This document shows positions 33,998 through 42,104 of a stretch of 47,918 nt of DNA, in pieces. Positions within the stretch are counted from its first letter, which is position 1. Each line of letters starts with the position of its first letter. Below the pieces are notes generated by a model. That model made no database searches. It was not told where the DNA came from and saw only the letters and a list, made by a program, of their open reading frames with translations. Source of the DNA: an uncultured Microcaldota archaeon (GTDB lineage Archaea; Micrarchaeota; Micrarchaeia; Micrarchaeales; Micrarchaeaceae); contig CAISDH010000006.1 of assembly GCA_903884115.1 (NCBI GenBank), positions 1-47,918 of the forward strand, in the 5' to 3' direction. A program made the translations under genes and the position numbers.

Positions 33998-36662
33998 CGG
34001 CACCCCTTATCTTCTTCATGACCATCCTGTGGAGCTTCTGCAGGTACGTGCGCCGCTCATTCATCATTACCACGTCCGCATGGCCGAACGTGATCATGCT
34101 GTGCGAGAACGGCGAAGGCAACGGCGTCGTTATGTGTTTGTGCTTTATCTCCTTGTTGCGCAACTCATCCAGGACTCTCTGCGCGTTCGGCAGGTCCATG
34201 ACCTCGTTGAGTATCTCCCTGTATGTCTCTTTTATGACAGGGAAGTTCGGATCAATCTCCTCTGCGGCCTTGAGCAGCAGCTGCGAGTTCACCTGCTGCC
34301 TCCTGACCGTTATCTTGTAGCCCTTGTAGTTGCGCAGTATCATGAAGCTTCTCGCCGCCACCTGCCTGAACCTCCTCTTCATTATTTCTGTTCTTCTTAT
34401 GTTGCGCCGCAGCATCTGCGCTATGCCTGTGGCATCTATCTCCGCTATGACCGCATCAAAGAGCTTATCATTCATGTCTAGCTTCTCGTCCTCTGTTGAG
34501 AATACAAACCCGTTATCTCCGACCATCATGCCTATGTCCGTGGAGAGCATATCAGACAGCACTATTGCAAAGGCTCTTGCCAGCGCGTCGTTTACCCTCC
34601 TGCCGTACAGCGCGTGGAATATCAGGTAGTTCGTGTCTGACTCGATGTCCTTTGTGGCTTCGACGAGAATCTGCTTGTTAGTTGGCACCGCACCGCAGAA
34701 CAGCAGCTGCTCCAGGAAATAGCCGAATATCGCATGCTTCGCGTTATCGTCAATGGGAAGCGTGCCCAGATAATCATCTATCTCCTTGGGTATCCTTGCG
34801 GTGCGCGGGCTCCTGAACTTCCCGTTCTTGATGTATGCGCCGAGCCTGCCTGCGAATTCTTTTCTGAATTCACCAATATTATTAGCAAGCTCGAAGCTCA
34901 GCGGAAGCTGCTCAGAGAACCACGGCGGTATCGTAGGCGCGCTGGTCTGCGCTTCTGTGACATAGCAGTTCATGCCGCTCGCATGGTCAAACCTGTACAG
35001 CTTTCCGCCAAGCGTGAACACATCTCCTACCTTGAGCTGCATCAGGAACTCCTCTTCTATGCTGCCTATCCGCTTGTTGCCTGAGTGCACGTCTATAGCT
35101 ACCTCGTCGGGTATGGTGCCAAGGTTGAGCATGTATATGACGCGCGCAAGCTTTCCGCGCCGTCCGAACACGCCCTCCTTCTCGTCATACCATATCTTGC
35201 CGTACACCCTCCTGCTTTCCAGGCCTACGTAGTTGCCTGCCAGGTAGTTGAGCAGTGCAGTGAAATCGTCCTTTGAGAGTGTATGGTACGGATATGTGTT
35301 CCTTACAAGTGCGTAAGCTTCGTCAGTGTTCCATTTCTTTGTAAGCGACATGCCGACTATGTGCTGCGCCAGCACGTCAAGTGCGTTCTTCGGCGTGAGG
35401 AACGCATCCAGATGGTGCTTGAGCGCCGCATCGAGCATGATGGTGCATTCCACAAGGTCATCGCGGTTGAGCACAATCATCTCGCCCTTCGCCACCGACT
35501 CGAACGAATGCCCTGCCCTGCCTATCCTCTGTATGGCTCTTGTGACGCTTTTTGGAGAGCCCAGCTGCAGCACGTTGTCGACCGCGCCTATGTCCATGCC
35601 GAGCTCCAAGCTCGTCGAAGATACCACGCACTTGAGCGCGCCCTTCTTGAGCAGCTCTTCCACCTCCAGCCTTGACTCCCTTGAGAGCGAGCCGTGGTGC
35701 GCAGCTATGCCCTCCCCATATCCAAAACGCTTCTTCAGGTTGAACACAACGCGTTCAGTGCCGCTCCTTGTGTTCGTGAATATCAGCGTTGTCTTGCCCT
35801 TCTTTATTATCGAGTCCATCTCCTTGTAGAGCGCATCTTCGATCTCTTCCTCTTTCGTGTAGATCATGTCCTTTACCGGGCTCATCGCCTTTATGTCGAG
35901 CTTCTTGCTCCATGACGCATCCACGATTGTGCAGTCATTGAGCTGTTCGCCGCTGTAGCCCACAAGGTACTTCGCGGCCTCATCAAGAGGGTACAGCGTA
36001 GCGCCCATCCCTATCATCACCATCCTGTGCCCTATTATCTCCTTGAGCCGCTCCACGCTCAGTGCAAGATGAACTCCGCGCTTGTTGTTGGCAAGCTCGT
36101 GTATCTCGTCGATTATCACGAATTCAGCGCTCTTCAGGTTCTCCACGAACTTCTCGGAATTTATCATTATTGCCAGGCTTTCAGGAGTGGTGACAAGTAT
36201 GTTCGGCGGCCTCACCAGCTGCCTGTGCCTCTCCTGCTGCGAAGTATCCCCTGTTCTCACGCCTATGGTGACCTGCCTTATGTTGCTTTTCAGTATGTCG
36301 ACGCCCTTCTCCTTCATGATAAGGGAGTATACCTCTTCCAAGGGCCTTGTAAGGTTCTTGTAGATGTCGTTGTTCAGCGCCCTCAGGGGTGACACGTATA
36401 TGCAGTACACCTTGTCCTTGAGCTTGCCCTGCAGGCTGTAATCGAACAGCCTGCTTATTATCGAAAGGAATGCCGACAGCGTCTTGCCGCTGCCTGTGGG
36501 TGCCGTGACAAGCAGGCTCTTGTTCTCGCAGATGAGCTTGAATGCGTACTTCTGAGGCGGCGTGAGCTTTCCGAAGTTCTTCGTGAACCATTCCCTCACG
36601 TAAGGGTTGAGCACGCCAAGGCTTTCACTGTCATCAAAAGGTTTCTCTGCATAATTCAGCAT
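33981..36662 (-). CDS. lhr: Lhr-type superfamily 2 DNA helicase
   Basis: An 893-residue helicase of the archaeal Lhr-core length. Walker A is APTGSGKT at 54-61, motif II is DEIHEL at 185-190, with TTPES and VSPLRALNND between. The second RecA domain has SSTSLELGMDIG and QRIGRAGHS. The C-terminal half holds a winged helix and the Lhr-specific domain. Lhr translocates 3' to 5' on single-stranded DNA, prefers RNA:DNA hybrids and forks, and is linked to repair. The phosphoesterase gene overlaps its 3' end, so the two are coupled. Confidence 0.95.
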   Translation of the reverse strand: MLNYAEKPFDDSESLGVLNPYVREWFTKNFGKLTPPQKYAFKLICENKSLLVTAPTGSGKTLSAFLSIISRLFDYSLQGKLKDKVYCIYVSPLRALNNDIYKNLTRPLEEVYSLIMKEKGVDILKSNIRQVTIGVRTGDTSQQERHRQLVRPPNILVTTPESLAIMINSEKFVENLKSAEFVIIDEIHELANNKRGVHLALSVERLKEIIGHRMVMIGMGATLYPLDEAAKYLVGYSGEQLNDCTIVDASWSKKLDIKAMSPVKDMIYTKEEEIEDALYKEMDSIIKKGKTTLIFTNTRSGTERVVFNLKKRFGYGEGIAAHHGSLSRESRLEVEELLKKGALKCVVSSTSLELGMDIGAVDNVLQLGSPKSVTRAIQRIGRAGHSFESVAKGEMIVLNRDDLVECTIMLDAALKHHLDAFLTPKNALDVLAQHIVGMSLTKKWNTDEAYALVRNTYPYHTLSKDDFTALLNYLAGNYVGLESRRVYGKIWYDEKEGVFGRRGKLARVIYMLNLGTIPDEVAIDVHSGNKRIGSIEEEFLMQLKVGDVFTLGGKLYRFDHASGMNCYVTEAQTSAPTIPPWFSEQLPLSFELANNIGEFRKEFAGRLGAYIKNGKFRSPRTARIPKEIDDYLGTLPIDDNAKHAIFGYFLEQLLFCGAVPTNKQILVEATKDIESDTNYLIFHALYGRRVNDALARAFAIVLSDMLSTDIGMMVGDNGFVFSTEDEKLDMNDKLFDAVIAEIDATGIAQMLRRNIRRTEIMKRRFRQVAARSFMILRNYKGYKITVRRQQVNSQLLLKAAEEIDPNFPVIKETYREILNEVMDLPNAQRVLDELRNKEIKHKHITTPLPSPFSHSMITFGHADVVMMNERRTYLQKLHRMVMKKIRGADETDK

Positions 36663-36769
36663 AAGTTCGCCTGCAAGGAAATAGACTGGATTGCCGCCTG
36701 CGCGCGCATCGCGCTAGAAAGGCACCATGATCCTGCTACATTAATCATTGAATGAACTAGAATAATTAT

Positions 36770-37420
36770 CTATCCTTTTAATCCAAACCTAATCCGTATG
36801 ATCTCCTTCTCCCTCTTTTTCATCCTTTTGTCGTAAAGGTCCAGTATCTCCAGCGTTGACGAGATCTGCTGGTGTGTTGCAAGCGCGGTCTCATCGTGGA
36901 ACTTTGCATCCGGAACCACGCTGACTTTCATATAAGAATACCCTTTCTTGTCCAACTCCTTCGCCATATCTTCGGAAGACACTGCTCTTTGGAAGTACCG
37001 TTCGAAAGTATCCGAGAAGTAGCTCATTATCTGCCTTCTCCTGAGCCCGAACCAGTAATGCAGTACGAACCACATGACCTTGTTGGCGCGTATATGGTCG
37101 CAGTATACGTATACCCTGCCTGCAGAGTCAAGGTCCAGGTATCTCCTGGCAAAGCTTATGTTCTCAGGTGTGCTCAGCGACCGTTCCTCCTTGCGTATGC
37201 GCACTCCGGGAAGACGGGGCTCAATGTATGCTGCCATGCTCGCAGCTTCTGATGTGTGCACTTTCGGGTTTGTATAGCCGCTGCAGGCTATGACCTCGCT
37301 AATATTGTGCGCTTTTGAAAACTTCACAAATCGATTGAGATATCCCTGGTATTGCCGCACGCACTTTTTGTCCAAGCCTAGTATGCCGTATGACAGCAAA
37401 ACTGCACAATTCTTCGCCAT
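36770..37420 (-). CDS. DUF218/YdcF-like protein
   Basis: A 216-residue protein. AVLLSYGIL near the start, IACSGYTNPK...SEAASMAAYI and ERSLSTPENISFARRYL follow the order of the DUF218 (YdcF/ElyC/SanA) fold. Those stretches give its Ser/Gly loop and the Glu-x-x-Ser-x-x-Thr-x-x-Asn motif. Bacterial members act in envelope metabolism or bind SAM-like ligands; the archaeal function is unknown. No membrane segment is seen, unlike many bacterial relatives. Confidence 0.75.
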   Translation of the reverse strand: MAKNCAVLLSYGILGLDKKCVRQYQGYLNRFVKFSKAHNISEVIACSGYTNPKVHTSEAASMAAYIEPRLPGVRIRKEERSLSTPENISFARRYLDLDSAGRVYVYCDHIRANKVMWFVLHYWFGLRRRQIMSYFSDTFERYFQRAVSSEDMAKELDKKGYSYMKVSVVPDAKFHDETALATHQQISSTLEILDLYDKRMKKREKEIIRIRFGLKG

Positions 37421-37477
37421 GCTATCTTCTCTAGCGTTCTAAAAAAGAGAAAGCGCACACAATATGCCGACTGTTCG

Positions 37478-37837
37478 CTACTTGTACACTGACTTGTACT
37501 TGTTCCCGCTGTCGTCTGTTATGCGTATGCACTCGCCCTCGCATTCTATGAGGCACGCCTGGCACAGTATGCACGAGCTGCCGTTCACAGCTGCTGAGAT
37601 GCCGCCGCTGGTTCCGTCGTTCTCTACCGCGAAGTGCTTGTGGCCGTCGTTGATCTTTGACCATTTGTCCTTTACCTGTCCATTGACGGCGCCCTTCCAC
37701 TTCGCCTCTTCAGGAGCGGAGTCTGCGTTGACCTTGCTAGCGTCTGCCCTGGACCTCATCTCGTATGTGCCTACGGGGCACACGTCCTTGCAGTGCTGGC
37801 ATCCTGTGCAAAAAGGCTTGTCAACGTAGACGTCCAT
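37478..37837 (-). CDS. 2[4Fe-4S] ferredoxin with a long spacer between clusters
   Basis: A 119-residue ferredoxin. The first set of Cys is CTGCQHCKDVCP (10, 13, 16, 20), the second CILCQACLIEC near 89-99. The two sets bind two [4Fe-4S] clusters in the usual crossed way. The 68-residue spacer between them is Lys/Asp/Ala-rich, longer than in minimal 2[4Fe-4S] ferredoxins. It contains HKHFAVEN, which might add a zinc site as in some archaeal ferredoxins, an inference. It precedes no obvious redox partner. Confidence 0.88.
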   Translation of the reverse strand: MDVYVDKPFCTGCQHCKDVCPVGTYEMRSRADASKVNADSAPEEAKWKGAVNGQVKDKWSKINDGHKHFAVENDGTSGGISAAVNGSSCILCQACLIECEGECIRITDDSGNKYKSVYK

Positions 37838-37864
37838 TCAATCAACTCTCAAAGATTACAGGGC

Positions 37865-38176
37865 TCAACCGCCGAACAGGCTGGCCAATCCTCCTGCGGC
37901 CTCCTCTTCGCGCTTTGCCTGGTCCTCCTTGTTATCCTCTTTCTTCTTTTCCTCTTTTGCGGGGGCCGCTGGCGCAGAAGCTGCTGCCTGGACAGGTGCT
38001 GCTTGTGCCGTCTTCAACACGGCCTTTATGTCAACGCCCTTGAGTGATGCAATCAGGGCCTTTGCCTGCGCTTCGTCAGGTTCTATCCCTGCGGCCTTCA
38101 CTACGTCCATTATCGCTTTTTCGTCTATCTTCTTGCCTGCCTCTTCGAGAAGCAATGCTGCATATACATATTCCAT
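37865..38176 (-). CDS. rpl12: ribosomal protein P1 (archaeal L12)
   Basis: A 103-residue acidic stalk protein. The helical N-terminal dimer domain (MEYVYAALLLEEAGKKIDE) is followed by an Ala/Pro hinge, a Lys/Glu-rich stretch and the end GGLASLFGG, which binds translation factors. In archaea several P1 dimers sit on P0. It is the third gene of the L1-P0-P1 operon, 19 nt after P0. Confidence 0.97.
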   Translation of the reverse strand: MEYVYAALLLEEAGKKIDEKAIMDVVKAAGIEPDEAQAKALIASLKGVDIKAVLKTAQAAPVQAAASAPAAPAKEEKKKEDNKEDQAKREEEAAGGLASLFGG

Positions 38177-38195
38177 TGTTTCACCTTAAATATCA

Positions 38196-39032
38196 CTAAT
38201 TCTTATGACTCAAGCTATTTAATGCTGACGCATGCGACGCCGCATTGGACAGGAGCTTTTCTGTTATGCCCTTGTCGTAGATTCCGGCATGCACGCCCAC
38301 AGCCATCGCATTGTTGAACGCCTTCGTTATCAGCGTATTGATCGTGTAGCTGTTCGTTATCCCGCATTCGAAGCATATTGCCACTGCAGAGTTGAAGCTG
38401 CGCGCTATCTCCTCTGCTGTCTTGCCCGGATTGATGTCAAGCACCGCCTTCTTGAACAGCAGGCCTCCTGATATGATCTCAACGGGCTCTATCACCGCGG
38501 TGAACGGCGTTATGCCAAGCGTGTGCAGCGCCTTCGAGAGTGCGGGCGATATCACCTCGTTCTGCTTGACGACTACCTTGTCCTTTCCTATGACTACTTT
38601 GCCCTTCTGTATTTGAACGTCTATTCCTGCCGCCTTGACCTCTGTGACCGCCTGGCCTGGCTGCAGGCTTGTCTCTCCAGCGTGCACGGACACATCTGCC
38701 GTTGCAATCTGCTTGGGCTTAGCCTCCAACTTTATCCTGTTGCTCTGGAATATCTTGAAAAGCTCGAACGGGTCCTCGTTGCTAAGCACTATCGCGCACG
38801 TGCCTGAAAGCGCCGCAGCTAGCTTCTTCGAGTCTGCGTTGGTTTCGAGTATCCTCTCCAGCATCTTTTTCCTGCCAAGTACGAACTCTGCCTTGCCCTT
38901 TAGCTTGTTCTTTGTCGCCTGCAGCAACCTGTCCGGTATGCCGCTCAGCTGTATTATGCCTACTGTCTTGTACTTCTTCAGCACAGTCTGCCTGTTAAGC
39001 ACGAATTCCTTCTTCTGGGATTTTGTCAACAT
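38196..39032 (-). CDS. rplP0: ribosomal protein P0 (archaeal L10)
   Basis: A 278-residue P0 protein. The N-terminal RNA-binding half (FVLNRQTVLKKYKTVGIIQL...AEFVLGRKKMLERIL) is followed by the insertion domain (VSVHAGETSLQPGQ) and the helical spine for P1 dimers. It ends at LNSLSHKN without the acidic P1-like tail, so it is shorter than most archaeal P0 proteins (about 330-340). The number of P1 dimers bound may be smaller. ATG 39032 overlaps the L1 stop codon by one base. Confidence 0.94.
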   Translation of the reverse strand: MLTKSQKKEFVLNRQTVLKKYKTVGIIQLSGIPDRLLQATKNKLKGKAEFVLGRKKMLERILETNADSKKLAAALSGTCAIVLSNEDPFELFKIFQSNRIKLEAKPKQIATADVSVHAGETSLQPGQAVTEVKAAGIDVQIQKGKVVIGKDKVVVKQNEVISPALSKALHTLGITPFTAVIEPVEIISGGLLFKKAVLDINPGKTAEEIARSFNSAVAICFECGITNSYTINTLITKAFNNAMAVGVHAGIYDKGITEKLLSNAASHASALNSLSHKN

Positions 39033-39664
39033 CACATCAGCCTCAACGGCGCACTCATCGTCATCTTCACGAAAACGGACTTGATGTGCGGCCTTCCGAC
39101 TTTCCTTACAAGCGAACTCAATACTTCGTCAATGTTTGCGGCAAGATCCGCTGCTTTCATGTTCTCTGCGCCAACTACGCAGTGCACCGTGGGCAGGTAC
39201 TTGCCCTTGCTCCTTATCGATATGGACCTGCTGCTTTCACTTATTACCTTCGCAACGTCAGTGTCTATGAGCGGCCTCGGCATCTTGTTCCTTGGTCCGA
39301 GAAATGGTCCAAGCACTTTCGCTATCTGGGGCATGAGGCTTGGCTCTGCGAACAGCTCGTACTCTAGGAGTTCTGCCATCCTCTTCTTGTCAGTAGTTAG
39401 GTCTGCAAGCTGGTTGGCGTGAATGAGCTTCGCGTTTATCTGCGCAGCCGCATCAATCATCTTGTTGTTGTCTGCGAAGACCACGACTCCCCTCACCCTG
39501 CCCGTGCTGTTGGGCAGCTTTATCTCCATGTTGAGCCTGTTGTCCTGCTTGCTGAAGTCGAGGCCCGTGAAGTTCACAGCGAGCTCGACGCTCTGCGTGA
39601 ACTTGCGTTTGCCCTTGTTAGTGTCAACGAATGCGCTGAACTTTTCCAATTGTTCTGTTTCCAT
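39032..39664 (-). CDS. rpl1: ribosomal protein L1
   Basis: A 210-residue L1 from ATG 39664. The typical stretches are FTQSVELAVNFTGLDFSK near the start, PNSTGRVRGVVVFAD, and LGPFLGPRNKMPRPL in the second domain. The ATG is preceded by GGAGGG at 7-8 nt, a clear ribosome binding site, which decides the start over an upstream codon at 39724. L1 forms the mobile stalk near the ribosomal E site. In methanogens L1 represses its own operon by binding its mRNA; the leader of about 40-45 nt here could allow similar control, but I did not verify a binding-site fold. Confidence 0.96.
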   Translation of the reverse strand: METEQLEKFSAFVDTNKGKRKFTQSVELAVNFTGLDFSKQDNRLNMEIKLPNSTGRVRGVVVFADNNKMIDAAAQINAKLIHANQLADLTTDKKRMAELLEYELFAEPSLMPQIAKVLGPFLGPRNKMPRPLIDTDVAKVISESSRSISIRSKGKYLPTVHCVVGAENMKAADLAANIDEVLSSLVRKVGRPHIKSVFVKMTMSAPLRLM

Positions 39665-39726
39665 GAAAGCCCTCCTGCATATTGCAGTGATACCGGGAGA
39701 ACCAGCATTATGTTTCTGTAGCAACT

Positions 39727-39737
39727 GATTTATAAAC
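39727..39737 (-). promoter_or_regulatory. TATA box of the L1-P0-P1 operon
   Basis: On the minus strand AGTTTATAAAT lies about 65-73 nt before the L1 ATG, so the transcript has a leader of roughly 40-45 nt, unlike the leaderless genes elsewhere in the window. Confidence 0.6.
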
Positions 39738-39769
39738 TTTGCTTTTCTGGGACGTCATGCCAAGTAAAA

Positions 39770-40528
39770 CTATAATTTACGGGCAGCAACAGTTATCTGC
39801 TGGGTGTCGTCATCAGGGAACTCAAAGGTTAATGACTTGAATATCTGGGCTATCGCGAAGCCTGCCTGCCTCAGCATCTCATCCAGCTTTTCGATTGAGA
39901 AAAACATCATCTGCTTTGTTGCATGCCAGACTATCTGGTATGTGCTGTATTTCTTCTCAAGAAACTCTTCATCAACGACCCAGTATTCTCCCTCGATCCT
40001 GTTGCGTGCCAGCCTGACTAGGCTGTCGCTTGCAAAATTCGCGAATATAGGACGCATATACTTGACGGCCGCTTCGCGGTTGGGCAGGTCCATTATGAGA
40101 AAGCCTCCGCGCCTGAGAAGCCTGTTGAATTCGTGCAATGTCTGCATGTTGCCGTTGTAATCAAAGTATCCAAAAGAGGTGAACAAATTTAGCACGGCGT
40201 CGAAAGACCCTGGTTCGAGGCCTGTGCGCCTCATGTCCGCAACGACATAGCGGTCCTGGAATTCTGGATATCTCCTTTGGGCCTTGGCTATGAAATCAGA
40301 CTCTATGTCCACGCCATACACATCGAGGCCTCCTTCTCGGAATGTGCCGTCATGCCTGCCCCAACCGCAAGGTATATCCGCTACTTTTTTTATTTCAGAA
40401 TCTGTGGTGCTCCGCAGAAGCGAAACAAGCGCTGAGAAGTACCTCGCCTCTCTGACTGCCCTGTCGCCGCCTGCCTGTGTCTCGGATATCGACCATTCTG
40501 CTTCCTTTAACAGAGAAGAATTTGCCAC
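39770..40528 (-). CDS. class I SAM-dependent methyltransferase
   Basis: A 252-residue methyltransferase. Motif I is VADIPCGWGRHDGTF, motif II VYGVDIE, then YVVADMRRTG and FDAVLNLFTSFGYFD. The second half has the long beta strands typical of small-molecule methyltransferases of the ubiE-like type. No specific substrate can be given. The start is GTG at 40528; no ATG is in frame. A TATA-like CATAAGTA lies 22-29 nt upstream inside a 23-nt repeat that recurs before the gene at 40731-41300. Confidence 0.85.
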   Translation of the reverse strand: MANSSLLKEAEWSISETQAGGDRAVREARYFSALVSLLRSTTDSEIKKVADIPCGWGRHDGTFREGGLDVYGVDIESDFIAKAQRRYPEFQDRYVVADMRRTGLEPGSFDAVLNLFTSFGYFDYNGNMQTLHEFNRLLRRGGFLIMDLPNREAAVKYMRPIFANFASDSLVRLARNRIEGEYWVVDEEFLEKKYSTYQIVWHATKQMMFFSIEKLDEMLRQAGFAIAQIFKSLTFEFPDDDTQQITVAARKL

Positions 40529-40540
40529 AAATGCATTGAA

Positions 40541-40563
40541 TTATCCAGATACTTATGTGCTTG
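40541..40563. repeat. 23-nt direct repeat, copy 1
   Basis: An exact 23-nt match to 41323-41345, starting TTATCCAGATACTTATG. On the minus strand it carries CATAAGTA at about -26 relative to the methyltransferase GTG, so it is probably its core promoter. Confidence 0.9.
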
Positions 40564-40651
40564 TTTTTCATCTGGTTGTATGCGATATTTTGTAACTCCG
40601 CTTGAGAATTAAGGATTCATTACAGTGACAAACAAGCACCGAGAGGGTTCG

Positions 40652-40671
40652 TTACTGGCAGTAAAAAGCCC
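40652..40671. repeat. palindromic repeat TTACTG-N-CAGTAA, copy 1
   Basis: TTACTGGCAGTAA followed by AAAGCCC. The second copy is at 41762-41780 with A as centre base and one A fewer in the tail. The palindrome has 6-bp arms. Confidence 0.75.
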
Positions 40672-40730
40672 TAGTTTGGCTTCGTTTCAGCCATTTCTTA
40701 ACCTCAACTAGAAAGTAGAAGACAAAGAGG

Positions 40731-41300
40731 TCAGTTCTTTCTTAATGCTCTTAACAGCTCTAGTGTTTTCAACAGCGCTCTTGTTTTAGGCAGGTCCTCT
40801 CTACCTGCGGTCTCGTTTGATGCATCGCTAAGTAACGCGTCAAACTGTTCAACAGTAATTCCAGTAATTGTGACTTCTCCGATTTCGGATGCGTCGTCCG
40901 CCTCAATTCTTGGCGTTGCTGCTTCATCAGCCTTAACTCCGACAACCAACGACACGGCAGTATTGCCATTCGGCAAGAAGACGAACATCCCTTTATTATT
41001 GCTAATACGGTGGATGCCTGCCTTTAGTGCCTTGTCAAGCTCTCCAGATTCATGTAGGCTTTTTACATCGAAATAGAACCCGCCATCTCTTACTTGATCA
41101 TTCAGTTCTTTTGAATCTAGATTCTGGTCTAGCTCTTTTACCTCTTGATCAGTCATGAATCTTAGGTGGTTTCGCCGCAGAAGTTCTATAGAATATTCGA
41201 GATTTGCAGCAGTCTTGATTATGAATACCGTTGTAGTGTTTACTTTTACTTTCTCAAACTGCGGTTCAGCCCTTAATTTAGTTCCATTAATTCCAGACAT
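40731..41300 (-). CDS. hypothetical protein in a repeat-flanked segment
   Basis: A 189-residue soluble protein that I do not recognise. It has no Cys and no membrane segment. A helical middle part (NLEYSIELLRRNHLRFMTDQEVKELDQNL) and a beta-like part (GMFVFLPNGNTAVSLVVGVK) precede an acidic linker and a C-terminal helix. Codon use is less GC-rich than in the housekeeping genes. Its promoter region shares an exact 23-nt block with that of the downstream methyltransferase. It lies between the two palindromic TTACTG repeats as well. Confidence 0.6.
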   Translation of the reverse strand: MSGINGTKLRAEPQFEKVKVNTTTVFIIKTAANLEYSIELLRRNHLRFMTDQEVKELDQNLDSKELNDQVRDGGFYFDVKSLHESGELDKALKAGIHRISNNKGMFVFLPNGNTAVSLVVGVKADEAATPRIEADDASEIGEVTITGITVEQFDALLSDASNETAGREDLPKTRALLKTLELLRALRKN

Positions 41301-41322
41301 TTTGACACATTGTTATTTCCAT

Positions 41323-41345
41323 TTATCCAGATACTTATGTGCTTG
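41323..41345. repeat. 23-nt direct repeat, copy 2
   Basis: Exact copy of 40541-40563, placed 23 nt before the ATG of the unknown gene at 40731-41300. The CATAAGTA element is about 32-39 nt from that ATG. Confidence 0.9.
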
Positions 41346-41761
41346 GTTACCTCGTAGTTTGTTTGCGGGAGTTTGCGGTTCTGCAAACTTGTAAGACGGG
41401 CGCAACCCCATCCAACCAATGAGCAATTTTAAGGGATTTGGACCCTGATTCTACGTAGTGTCACTTCTAGGAAGCCCTGAGAGGTCTCGGCGAATATCAT
41501 TTAAACCCTTAACAGATTTCTGCTGATTTTCATAGTTGAAACATAATATGATATGAGTGCTCCGACGTCAAGGGGTACAAAATGGGTTTATAAATAGGGG
41601 ATAAATTTTTGTCTTTTATCCCATCTCCCAAAAAGATAAAAGCCCTTATGTAAGTTCGGCGCTTTCCAGAGTGTTTCTGGACGTTTGCAGACGAGAAGGG
41701 AGAGGATAAGTTATCCTTAATAACTTGTGTTATACTCGGTTAAAAACCCTAGGAGAGACAA

Positions 41762-41780
41762 TTACTGACAGTAAAAGCCC
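41762..41780. repeat. palindromic repeat TTACTG-N-CAGTAA, copy 2
   Basis: TTACTGACAGTAA followed by AAGCCC, the partner of 40652-40671. The two copies enclose about 1.1 kb containing the unknown gene and most of the gene-free region. Confidence 0.75.
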
Positions 41781-41861
41781 GAAGCAGTAGTTATCTGATC
41801 CAAAAAGGTGCATAAACAATACATATTTAAATCATACCCCCATAAGGTATATTGTGATAAG

Positions 41862-42104
41862 ATGAATGTTGTCATAAGAAACAAGATGCTTCAAATTTTA
41901 GATATCATGGTTAAAGAAGGATATGCAAATACAAAGTCAGAAGCAATTCGGCTGGCAATACTCAATTTTGGAGAAAAATATATTGGCGAAGACGTCTTAG
42001 TAAGTGAAAAACTTGATGAGATCGACAACATGATAAAGGCAGGAAAGAGAAAAACGCTGAACGCTAAAGAGGCATTGGGCATCCACGCAAGATATCTTAA
42101 GTGA
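41862..42104 (+). CDS. ribbon-helix-helix antitoxin-like protein
   Basis: An 80-residue protein from ATG 41862. The N-terminal beta strand and helices (MNVVIRNKMLQILDIMVKEGYANTKSEAIRLAILNF) fit the ribbon-helix-helix (CopG/ParD-like) DNA-binding fold. The charged C-terminus would bind the toxin. Its stop overlaps the toxin start in GTGA. Antitoxins of this type repress their own operon. A frame extension up to 41808 has no support. Confidence 0.85.
   Translation: MNVVIRNKMLQILDIMVKEGYANTKSEAIRLAILNFGEKYIGEDVLVSEKLDEIDNMIKAGKRKTLNAKEALGIHARYLK

Larger units (their letters stand above)
41301..41861. other. 561-nt region without a recognisable gene
   Basis: The region holds the second 23-nt repeat (41323-41345), a plus-strand TATA-like TTTATAAATA at 41587-41596, two overlapping hairpins at 41598-41642, a palindrome GGATAA-G-TTATCC near 41704-41716, an ATAAC/GTTAT inverted pair near 41720-41733, and the second TTACTG palindrome. 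ATTTAAAT at about 41825 is the likely TATA box of the antitoxin gene. A noncoding RNA starting near 41618 is possible, but no known RNA family is recognised. Confidence 0.5.

Noticed and set aside
41720-41733. ATAAC-TTGT-GTTAT as another suf-type operator
   Set aside because: The spacer is 4 nt instead of 3, the centre does not match YGA, and there is no adjacent gene start on either strand at the right distance.
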